Source: Accumulibacter sp964420975 (GTDB taxonomy: Bacteria > Pseudomonadota > Gammaproteobacteria > Burkholderiales > Rhodocyclaceae). Taken from it: 64,000 nt of DNA. The translations under genes were made by a program, and so were the position numbers. The stretch covers positions 1 through 64,000 of the forward strand of contig CAYQVH010000009.1 of NCBI GenBank assembly GCA_964420975.1, written 5' to 3'. Every line of letters begins with the position of its first letter. The stretch's first letter is position 1. Positions 54,226-61,430 of the stretch are shown piece by piece. Under the pieces are notes generated by a model. It searched no databases. It was not told the origin of the DNA and saw nothing but the letters and a program-made list of their open reading frames with translations.

Positions 54226-56091
54226 ATGCCACCCACAGATCCAACAAGCGGCCAACGACGAGCGGTTATTCTGACCGCAATCCGCCCCGAATACTTGGCC
54301 GTTAAGGCACACCTAAGCGGCCTCAAAGAGGAAATACATCCTGAGGTGGGTACCGTCTACGAAACCGGCACCTTTGAGTGTCCCGGCGGCAAGCCATGGT
54401 TTGTCGCCATCCTTGAGATTGGTGCTGGCAATCCAAATGCGGCAGTTGAAACCGAGCGCGCAGCGAGCTTTTTCAAGCCAAATGTGCTGCTTTTTGTCGG
54501 AGTCGCAGGTGGACTCAAAGACGTTCGACTGGGCGACGTCGTTGTTGCAACCAAAGTCTACGGATACGAGGCGGGAAAGGAGGGCGACAGCTTTGAACCA
54601 CGACCCGATGTCGGGAACTCATCTTACCTTCTCGAGCAACGAGCGCGCACCGAAGCACGCAAGGAGAACTGGATACAGCGCCTGAGGCCGATGGGTGGTA
54701 CGCCTGACAAACCTGGTGTTCGTCTGGCCCCAATTGCCGCGGGCGAAAGAGTTCTTGCCTCCAGGAGTTCGGCGGTATTCCAATTTCTGCGCAAGCAGTA
54801 CGGCGACGCAGTAGCCGTCGAAATGGAGGGGCGCGGCTTTCTGGAGGCTGCACATGATCGTCCGACGATTGCTGCCCTCATCGTCCGTGGAATCTCGGAT
54901 CTGCTGGAGGGCAAGGCGGAAGCCGATAAAGCAGGTTATCAACCGTTGGCAGCGCAACACGCAAGCGCCTTCGCTTTCGAAGTCCTCGCTCGGCTCGATC
55001 CGCCAGAAGGGCAGAAACCGAAGCTCGACGGGGGCTTCCAGCGAGAACAGCAACCGTCCACGCGCACGCCCGACGCACGCTTCCTGACCACAATACAAAA
55101 CGAAGTCCGTAGTCTTCTCGATCAAGCGCCACCCGAAATGACCCGGCGGCTTCGTGAACTGGCGATCGAGCACCAACTGCTCGCTGAGAAAAGCGTCTCC
55201 AGCGCGGAGCTCGCCAAGTGTCTCTGCGCAAGCGATCCGACCGTCGTCCTCAGCGACCTGCTGCGACCGGCGACTGTGCACCTGCTCCCTTGCGGGACCG
55301 CCGAAGCCATCCGTACGTCAACCGCTTGGGAAAAAGCAGAATCCTTATTACAGCGCGTGGCGCTTCTGGCGGTGAGTTCCGAATGGGTGCAACAGCTTGA
55401 ACAAGACCAGCCGGACGAAGACAATCATTTCAAGTTCTCTCTGAAGACGACAGGCGGTGCCGAAATCGTCATTTCGCGCTATCGCCAAATGCAGCCGCAA
55501 CTCGAAACGGACGGCTTTCAAGTCGTCGGTAAAGGTCGTCTCAAGCCGCCGCAAGGCGAATTCGGCTGGAACGACGATTTCGCGCTCGAGAATTTTGTGC
55601 ACGACATCGCAGCTCAGATGTTTCCCGAGCTGAAAGCTACCCCGCTGACTGACGACATCCTTGAACAGCTGGACACCATGCTGAGCGAGCGCGAAAAGCA
55701 AAAGGATCTTCGCTATCAATATCTGCTGGTCAGCGGCAGCGACAATTCACCGCTCAAGCGACCCGCTTTCTACGACAAACTGCGCGCAAAGCTCCCCGCG
55801 TTGACGGTCATCTACCTGGATTCCGCCGAAACGCGAGCGCCTGTGCTCGTCACCAGCGAGAACCGGTTGATTCCGATCGTCCCGAATTCCTTACCCTTCC
55901 TGAAACCATGGCAGCCAGACGATGACTCCCCCACCCATCCCCGCCCTCCCGCTCACCCCCATCTCCCTTCCCGCGCAAGGTTCGTGGCCAGACGCGGTGC
56001 ATCGCTTCGACGAGGAGTCGGCGTGGGCGGTGCGTGCGGCGCTGGCGGCGCAGCGGCCGCTGCTGGTGCGCGGCGAGCCGGGTTCGGGTAA
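54226..56091 (+). CDS. Nucleoside-phosphorylase-like effector protein with uncharacterised C-terminal region
   Basis: The first roughly 265 residues match the PNP/MTA-nucleosidase superfamily: RRAVILTAIRPEYLAVKAHL, LEIGAGNPNAAVETERA, VLLFVGVAGGLKDVRLGDVV, VAVEMEGRGFLEA and ALIVRGISDLLEGK. Such domains split nucleosides and appear as effectors in bacterial conflict systems. Residues about 285-565 hold a helical stretch (PEMTRRLRELAIEHQLLAEK) and alpha/beta sequence of no family known to me, perhaps an effector-associated adaptor. The gene is less GC-rich than its neighbours. The frame has no stop at the expected place and runs 170 bases into the MoxR gene, so the last 55 or so residues (Ala/Gly/Arg-rich) are doubtful. 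The true end may be near 55920, with a one-base indel. Confidence 0.7.
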   Translation: MPPTDPTSGQRRAVILTAIRPEYLAVKAHLSGLKEEIHPEVGTVYETGTFECPGGKPWFVAILEIGAGNPNAAVETERAASFFKPNVLLFVGVAGGLKDVRLGDVVVATKVYGYEAGKEGDSFEPRPDVGNSSYLLEQRARTEARKENWIQRLRPMGGTPDKPGVRLAPIAAGERVLASRSSAVFQFLRKQYGDAVAVEMEGRGFLEAAHDRPTIAALIVRGISDLLEGKAEADKAGYQPLAAQHASAFAFEVLARLDPPEGQKPKLDGGFQREQQPSTRTPDARFLTTIQNEVRSLLDQAPPEMTRRLRELAIEHQLLAEKSVSSAELAKCLCASDPTVVLSDLLRPATVHLLPCGTAEAIRTSTAWEKAESLLQRVALLAVSSEWVQQLEQDQPDEDNHFKFSLKTTGGAEIVISRYRQMQPQLETDGFQVVGKGRLKPPQGEFGWNDDFALENFVHDIAAQMFPELKATPLTDDILEQLDTMLSEREKQKDLRYQYLLVSGSDNSPLKRPAFYDKLRAKLPALTVIYLDSAETRAPVLVTSENRLIPIVPNSLPFLKPWQPDDDSPTHPRPPAHPHLPSRARFVARRGASLRRGVGVGGACGAGGAAAAAGARRAGFG

Positions 56092-56914
56092 GAGCCAGTT
56101 GGCGCGCGCGGCGGCGCAGGCGCTCGGGCGGCTGTTCGTTTCGGAGGTCGTGCATGCGCGCAGCGAAAGCCAGGATCTGCAATGGCGCTTCGATTCACTC
56201 GCCCGCCTCGGCGACGCGCAGGCGATGGGAGCGCACCACACCAGCGCCGACGAAGTGCGGCAGCGGCTCGACCCGCTGAACTACCTCGGCCCCGGCGCGC
56301 TGTGGTGGGTCTTCCACTGGGAGTCGGCGCTGGCGCAGCACAGGCGCTCGAGCAGCCGCGGCACGCAGCCGCAGCCGCCGGCCGACTGGTCGTCGAAGAA
56401 GGGCGCGGTGCTGCTGATCGACGAAATCGACAAGGCCGAAGCCGACCTGCCCAACGGCCTGCTCGAAACGCTCGGCAACGGCGCGTTCAGCGTCCCCTGG
56501 CTGTCGGCGCCGGTGCGCGCGTGCGCTGCTGAGGCGCCGACGCCGCTGGTGGTGATCACCACCAACGAGGAACGCGAACTACCGGCGGCTTTCGTCCGCC
56601 GCTGTCTGGTGCTCAACCTCTGCCCGCCGGCCGACGAAGACGCTTTCACCGCGTACCTGATCGAACGCGGCGAACTGCACTTCGGCGTGCGTTGCCACGC
56701 CGACGTCTATCATGAAGCCGCCCGCCTGCTCTGGCGCGACCGCCAGGCAGCGTCTGCCCAGGGGCTGCAGGGCCCCGGCCAGGCCGAGTACCTCGACCTG
56801 CTGCGCGCGGTCGTCGCGCTGGCGCCGGAACACGGTGAGCAGCCGGGCCTGCTCGCCAAGGTGAGCGGCTTCGCGCTGCGCAAGCACCCGCCGGAGAGCC
56901 GTGCCGATGGCTGA
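55922..56914 (+). CDS. MoxR-type AAA+ ATPase
   Basis: A 330-residue AAA+ ATPase of the MoxR class. Walker A is VRGEPGSGKSQLARA near residue 55, Walker B is AVLLIDEIDKAEADLPN, and the sensor/arginine-finger region is VVITTNEERELPAAFVRRC. MoxR ATPases usually work with a protein carrying a von Willebrand-type or related domain; here that would be the following gene, whose start overlaps this stop by eight bases. It probably supplies ATP-driven remodelling or gating in the three-gene system. GC content is much higher than in the preceding effector gene. Confidence 0.84.
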   Translation: MTPPPIPALPLTPISLPAQGSWPDAVHRFDEESAWAVRAALAAQRPLLVRGEPGSGKSQLARAAAQALGRLFVSEVVHARSESQDLQWRFDSLARLGDAQAMGAHHTSADEVRQRLDPLNYLGPGALWWVFHWESALAQHRRSSSRGTQPQPPADWSSKKGAVLLIDEIDKAEADLPNGLLETLGNGAFSVPWLSAPVRACAAEAPTPLVVITTNEERELPAAFVRRCLVLNLCPPADEDAFTAYLIERGELHFGVRCHADVYHEAARLLWRDRQAASAQGLQGPGQAEYLDLLRAVVALAPEHGEQPGLLAKVSGFALRKHPPESRADG

Positions 56915-59600
56915 CCGAGCGTGGCCGCGCGCCGCGCTCGGGCGCGCCGACCTGCTGCGCATTCGGGCCGCACTCGGCGACGAGGCGCTGGCCGCCGCGG
57001 CGCGCGCTTGCGGCTACGAAGACACGCGCCGCCAGCAGCACGCCGCCGTTGCCGCCGGCGAAGCCTTGGTGCACCTCGGCGAAGCGCTCGCCGGCAGCGG
57101 CCTGCCGCCGTTACCCGAGCGCCCGGGCGAGCTGCCATTGGCGCGTTTCTTTCGCCTCGTCGAACACCAGCAACTCGCGCCCGATCCCGCGCGCGTCTCG
57201 GCGGGGCCGGCGCCACCGCCGTGGCTCGCCAGGGCGGAAGTCCTGCACGACGACGAGCGTCCGCCCCCGGCGGCGCTGCACCTGCCGCGCCGCCAGCCGC
57301 TGACCCGCTGGTCGCGGCTGTGGCCTTTTTTGCGCCGCGCGCTCGGCCGCACCACGCCGGCGCGCGAACCCGACTGGCGACGCCTGCTCGAGCGGCTGAC
57401 GCGCGGCGAGGCGCTGCGCCGGCTGCCGCTGCTCAGCCGCCACGGCTGGAGCCCGCGGATCTCGCTCCTCATCGACTACAGCCGGGCAACGCAAGTCCTG
57501 CACGAAGACTTCAACGCGCTGCAGCGCGCGCTGGCAAAACGCCACGGGCGGCTCGGGCTCGAACGCTGGATCGTCGCCGGCGACCCCGGGCGCGAACTGC
57601 GCGTGCGCCGGCCAGGCGCCAGCGCCAGCGAGCGCTGGCCGCTGCCGGCGGCCGAGACGCCGCTGCTCATCGTCGGCGACTGCGGCCTGCTCGACCGCGA
57701 CCCCGCCGCGCAACGCGGCTGGATCGATTTCAGCCGCCGCCTGAACGCCGCCGGCTGCCGGCCGCTGATCCTCTGCCCGGCGCCGGCGTCGCGCCACCCG
57801 GCGAGCGTGCGCGCGCACGCGACGCTGGTCGAGTGGGACCGCCACAGCCGCCTACGCCCGGCGACCGCCGCCCCCGGCGACGACGCCCGCCGCGAGCAGC
57901 GCCGTCAGCACGCGGTCGACACGCTGCTCGCGCTGCTCGCGCCGGCGGTCGTCATCGACCCCGACCTGCTGCGCGCGCTGCGCTTCCTGCTGCCGGCCGG
58001 CGACGCCGACGTCCTCGCCGAAATCCAGCTCTGGCAACACCCCGACTTCAGCGGCAGCGCCCTCGCCGGGCAGTTCGCCGGGCCGGCGGCAATCGCCGAC
58101 ACCCAGCAAAAGTTCGCCGCGCTCGCCGAGCCGCTGCGCAACGCCGCCGTCAAGTGCCTGCTCGCGCAGCACGCCGCACTGCCGGCGTCGGTGCGTTACG
58201 CCGAAGTCCTCACCTGCCTGCGCCTCGCCCCTCCCGCCGTCCCGGCGCCGCTCGCCGCCGAGGCGCGGCGCTGGCAGGAGGCCATCGCGCGCACCGCCAG
58301 CGAGCAGCGCCAGCACGCCGCGCTGCACGCCTGGCTCGAACGCCACGCCGCTCGCCAGAGCGACGCGGCGCTCGCCGCCAACCCGGTGCTCGCCGCGCAC
58401 TGGGCGCTGGCGCAGCGCGCGCGGCTCGCCGCCGACGGCGCGCTCGAACTGCCGGCCGGCGTGCGCAGCGAGGACGTCGCCTACTTCCTGCACCTGGCGC
58501 CCGCCGCGCCGAGCACGCGGCGTGCCGCGCTGCGCCAGCGGGGCGACGAACTCTGGCTCGAAGCCGCGGCGGACGACTCGCCACCCCCCGGCGGCAGCCC
58601 GTGCGGCGAAGTCACGTTGCTTGATTCCGCAATCTGGGTCGAGGTCACGTGCCGTGCCGGCGCCGCCAGCGCCGCCAGCGTGGACTCCGAGATGAGCCGG
58701 ACTTACCTCGCCACGCGCACGCTGCCACAGCGGCTTGCCCGCCTAACGCACGAGGTCGAAACGATCGGCGTACACGGCGAGTCGTTCGCGCTCACCTTTG
58801 CCGCGCTGACGCGGCCCGCGTGGGCGAAGGCGATCGGCCGCGACGCGCACGGCCTCTACGCCGAAATCGCCGTCGGCGCCGTACGCCAGCGATTCCGCTG
58901 GATCGCCCCCGGGACGTTCCGGATGGGTTCGCCGGCCGACGAGCCCGAGCGCAGGGACAATGAAGAACAACACGAAGTGACATTGACATGCGGCTACTGG
59001 TTGGCCGATACCGCGTGCACGCAGGCCTTGTGGAAAGAAGTGATGGGCGACAACCCGAGCCGGATCGCCGACGACGCCCGCCGGCCGGTCGAAACCGTGA
59101 GCTGGAACGACGTGCAGCGATTTCTCGTGGCGCTCAACCAGCGCGTCGAGGGGTTGTCGGCGCGGCTGCCGAGCGAAGCCGAATGGGAGTACGCGTGCCG
59201 CGCCGGGACGACGACGCCGTTCTCGTTTGGCGCCCACATCACGCCGGAACAGGTGAACTACAACGGCAATTACCCCTACGCCGGTGGACGCAAGGGTTTG
59301 AACCGGGAAACCACCGTCGCGGTCGCTTCACTGCCGGCCAACGCCTGGGGTTTGTACGAGATGCACGGCAACGTCTGGGAATGGTGTGCTGACCGGTACG
59401 GGGTTTATCCGACGACGCCGCAACGGGACCCACCCGGGGCGGCGTCGGGCGCCGCCCGCGTGTTGCGCGGCGGTTCGTGGCTCAACGTCGGCAGGCGCGT
59501 GCGTTCCGCCCGCCGCGACCACATCGAGCCTGGCCTACGCTACGACGACGTCGGGTTCCGGCTCGCCCTAGGTCCCTGGGGGCCGGTGGAGCCGGCCTGA
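56907..59600 (+). CDS. SAV_2336-like protein with C-terminal FGE-sulfatase (C-type-lectin fold) domain
   Basis: An 897-residue protein. The N-terminal half is Ala/Arg-rich and includes an element like a degenerate von Willebrand A fold (PRISLLIDYSRATQVLHED near residue 185; LLIVGDCGLLDRD), as in SAV_2336-type conflict proteins. Residues about 660-890 form a formylglycine-generating-enzyme domain: FRWIAPGTFRMGSPADEPER, ETVSWNDVQRFLVALN, RLPSEAEWEYACRAGTTTPF, GLYEMHGNVWEWCADRYG, VLRGGSWLNVGRRVRSARRD and DDVGFRLALG. In such systems this lectin-like fold serves as a ligand-recognition head, not an enzyme. Start is ATG at 56907 or GTG at 56901. The last 40 residues correspond to the segment varied by diversity-generating retroelements in related proteins. 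Confidence 0.8.
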   Translation: MADRAWPRAALGRADLLRIRAALGDEALAAAARACGYEDTRRQQHAAVAAGEALVHLGEALAGSGLPPLPERPGELPLARFFRLVEHQQLAPDPARVSAGPAPPPWLARAEVLHDDERPPPAALHLPRRQPLTRWSRLWPFLRRALGRTTPAREPDWRRLLERLTRGEALRRLPLLSRHGWSPRISLLIDYSRATQVLHEDFNALQRALAKRHGRLGLERWIVAGDPGRELRVRRPGASASERWPLPAAETPLLIVGDCGLLDRDPAAQRGWIDFSRRLNAAGCRPLILCPAPASRHPASVRAHATLVEWDRHSRLRPATAAPGDDARREQRRQHAVDTLLALLAPAVVIDPDLLRALRFLLPAGDADVLAEIQLWQHPDFSGSALAGQFAGPAAIADTQQKFAALAEPLRNAAVKCLLAQHAALPASVRYAEVLTCLRLAPPAVPAPLAAEARRWQEAIARTASEQRQHAALHAWLERHAARQSDAALAANPVLAAHWALAQRARLAADGALELPAGVRSEDVAYFLHLAPAAPSTRRAALRQRGDELWLEAAADDSPPPGGSPCGEVTLLDSAIWVEVTCRAGAASAASVDSEMSRTYLATRTLPQRLARLTHEVETIGVHGESFALTFAALTRPAWAKAIGRDAHGLYAEIAVGAVRQRFRWIAPGTFRMGSPADEPERRDNEEQHEVTLTCGYWLADTACTQALWKEVMGDNPSRIADDARRPVETVSWNDVQRFLVALNQRVEGLSARLPSEAEWEYACRAGTTTPFSFGAHITPEQVNYNGNYPYAGGRKGLNRETTVAVASLPANAWGLYEMHGNVWEWCADRYGVYPTTPQRDPPGAASGAARVLRGGSWLNVGRRVRSARRDHIEPGLRYDDVGFRLALGPWGPVEPA
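59461..59570 (+). other. Candidate diversity-generating-retroelement variable region in the FGE domain
   Basis: The segment from RGGSW to GFRLAL is where retroelement-targeted FGE proteins carry their variable codons. From 59481 to 59552 many codons end in C and differ at the first two bases (CTC, AAC, GTC, GGC, CGC, GAC, CAC, ATC, TAC), which could arise from AAC codons by adenine mutagenesis. High GC at third positions also explains much of this. No template repeat or reverse transcriptase is in the window. Confidence 0.4.
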
Positions 59601-59629
59601 GGGGGGGTAAAGTCACCGGCGGAGCCGGC
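59583..59629 (+). repeat. Two near-identical GC hairpin repeats behind the FGE gene
   Basis: CCGGTGGAGCCGGC (59583-59596) and CCGGCGGAGCCGGC (59616-59629) differ at one base, and each can form a short stem (GGCCGG/CCGGCC around TGGAG for the first; CCGGC/GCCGG around GGA for the second). The first spans the stop codon region directly after the candidate variable segment, where retroelement targets carry a stem-loop. A terminator role is possible but there is no T-run. Confidence 0.6.
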
Positions 59630-59857
59630 GATGGGGTCATTTCTCAAAGAAACTGTTGCAGCGAAGCCGCGAACCGTACGACGTTCCGTTCATCGCTCGC
59701 CGCTGGCGGTCACCGAGTCGACAGGTTCGACGTCGGTCGACCGTGCCAAACCGTGGCTGTCCGTGAACTGCAGGCCACTGGCGAATTGGCCAGTCCGCCT
59801 TTCTATTTGGCGGGGTGCCGGGTAGAATCCTCACGCTGTTTCCGGAGAACTGCCGCG

Positions 59858-60745
59858 ATGACCGATCGTCCGATCACCCCCGCCGACGCCGCCGCCATTC
59901 TCGCCGAGGCGATGCCTTATATCCGGCGCTTTCACGGCAAGACGATCGTCGTCAAGTATGGCGGCAACGCGATGACCGAAGAACGGCTCAAACAGTGCTT
60001 TGCGCGCGATGTGGTCCTGCTCAAGCTGGTCGGCATGAACGTCGTGGTGGTCCACGGCGGCGGCCCGCAGATCGAGAGTCTGCTGCGCCGCATCGGCAAG
60101 AAGGGGCGCTTCGTTCAGGGCATGCGGGTGACCGACGACGAGACGATGGAGATCGTCGAGATGGTTCTCGGCGGGCAGGTCAACAAGGACGTCGTCAACC
60201 TGATCAACCAAGCCGGCGGCAAGGCGGTTGGACTGACCGGCAAGGACGGCAACCTGATCCGCGCGCGCAAACTGATGCTGGCGAGTCAGAATGACGGCGA
60301 AGACCTGATCGACGTCGGTCAGGTGGGCGACATCACGCAGATCGATCCGTCGCTGATCGGGCATCTCGAATCCGGGGGGTTCATTCCGGTGGTGGCGCCG
60401 ATTGGCGTCGGCAAAGCGGGCGAGACCTACAACATCAACGCCGACGTCGTCGCCGGCAAGATCGCCGAAATCCTCAAGGCCGAGAAACTCGTCCTGCTCA
60501 CCAATACGCCGGGTGTTCTCGACGAATCGGGGAATCTGATCACCGGCATGACGCCGAAACAGATCGACGAGATGGTCGCCAACGGCACGCTGTCGGGCGG
60601 CATGCTGCCGAAAATCAGCGCGGCGCTCGACGCCGCGCGTAACGGCGTGCGCAGCGTCCACATCATCGATGGCCGGGTGGAACACGCGTTGCTGCTGGAA
60701 ATCCTCACCGACCACGGCGTCGGCACGATGATCAAGTCGCATTGA
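59858..60745 (+). CDS. argB: Acetylglutamate kinase
   Basis: A 295-residue enzyme of arginine synthesis that phosphorylates N-acetylglutamate. Motifs are TIVVKYGGNAMTEERLKQ, NVVVVHGGGPQIESLLRRI, RVTDDETMEIVEMVLGGQVN, GGKAVGLTGKDGNLIRARK and NINADVVAGKIAEILKAEKL. Length and order fit the proteobacterial form. GGAG lies ten bases before ATG 59858. In many betaproteobacteria argB is followed by a HAD nucleotidase gene, as here. Confidence 0.95.
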   Translation: MTDRPITPADAAAILAEAMPYIRRFHGKTIVVKYGGNAMTEERLKQCFARDVVLLKLVGMNVVVVHGGGPQIESLLRRIGKKGRFVQGMRVTDDETMEIVEMVLGGQVNKDVVNLINQAGGKAVGLTGKDGNLIRARKLMLASQNDGEDLIDVGQVGDITQIDPSLIGHLESGGFIPVVAPIGVGKAGETYNINADVVAGKIAEILKAEKLVLLTNTPGVLDESGNLITGMTPKQIDEMVANGTLSGGMLPKISAALDAARNGVRSVHIIDGRVEHALLLEILTDHGVGTMIKSH

Positions 60746-60758
60746 CGCGGAGGCTCCC

Positions 60759-61430
60759 CTGAAAGCCACCGTACCGGTCTGGCTGTTCGACCTCGACAAC
60801 ACCCTGCACGATGCGGCGGCGCACATCTTCCCGCATCTCAACCGCGCGATGGTGCATTACATTCGTAGTCATCTGGGCGTTGGCGAGGAAGAGGCGATCG
60901 GCATTCGACAAGAATACTGGCAGCGCTATGGGGCGACGCTGCTCGGGCTGATGCGGCATCATGGGACCGACCCGCAACATTTCCTGCGCGAGACGCATCG
61001 TTTTGCCGATCTGCGGTCGATGCTGGTCGTCGAACGCGGCGTGAAAGCGATGCTTGACCGCCTGCCCGGACGCAAACTGATTTTCTCGAACGCGCCGCTG
61101 CATTACACCGAGGCAGTGCTCGAACTGGGGGGGATCAGGACGTGTTTCGACTCCGTTTACTCGGTCGAGCGCCTCCGCTTTTTGCCGAAACCGGCGATCG
61201 GCGGTTATCGTCGCCTGCTTGCCGAGGAGGGTCTGGCAGGAACCGACTGCATTCTGGTCGAGGACGCCGCTTCGAATCTGCGCACTGCCAAGCAGCTCGG
61301 GATGAAGACCGTCTGGGTCAGTCGTTCGACCCGACGGCCGCCCTTCGTCGACGTGCGCGTGGTGTCGGTGCTTGACCTTCCGGGACGCTTGTCGCGCCTT
61401 GGCGCGAGGGTCCCGAGGGGACCTCGATGA
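60759..61430 (+). CDS. HAD-family pyrimidine 5'-nucleotidase
   Basis: A 223-residue HAD phosphatase of the SDT1/pyrimidine 5'-nucleotidase type. The nucleophile motif is WLFDLDNTLHDA at the very N-terminus, motif II is LIFSNAPLHY and motif IV is CILVEDAASNLRTAKQLGM. A later ATG at 60849 would cut off the nucleophile, so the start must be CTG at 60759, five bases after GGAGG. It begins 13 bases after argB and its stop overlaps the next start (ATGA), so the three genes are probably one operon. Confidence 0.85.
   Translation: MKATVPVWLFDLDNTLHDAAAHIFPHLNRAMVHYIRSHLGVGEEEAIGIRQEYWQRYGATLLGLMRHHGTDPQHFLRETHRFADLRSMLVVERGVKAMLDRLPGRKLIFSNAPLHYTEAVLELGGIRTCFDSVYSVERLRFLPKPAIGGYRRLLAEEGLAGTDCILVEDAASNLRTAKQLGMKTVWVSRSTRRPPFVDVRVVSVLDLPGRLSRLGARVPRGPR

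Noticed and set aside
50754..54326. Minus-strand reading frame of 1190 codons across ppdK and tgt
   Set aside because: It lies fully opposite two certain enzymes and crosses their terminator; composition is that of an antisense shadow.
59631..59825. 64-codon reading frame between the FGE gene and argB
   Set aside because: No ribosome site, no recognisable sequence, and it overlaps the hairpin region; treated as non-coding.
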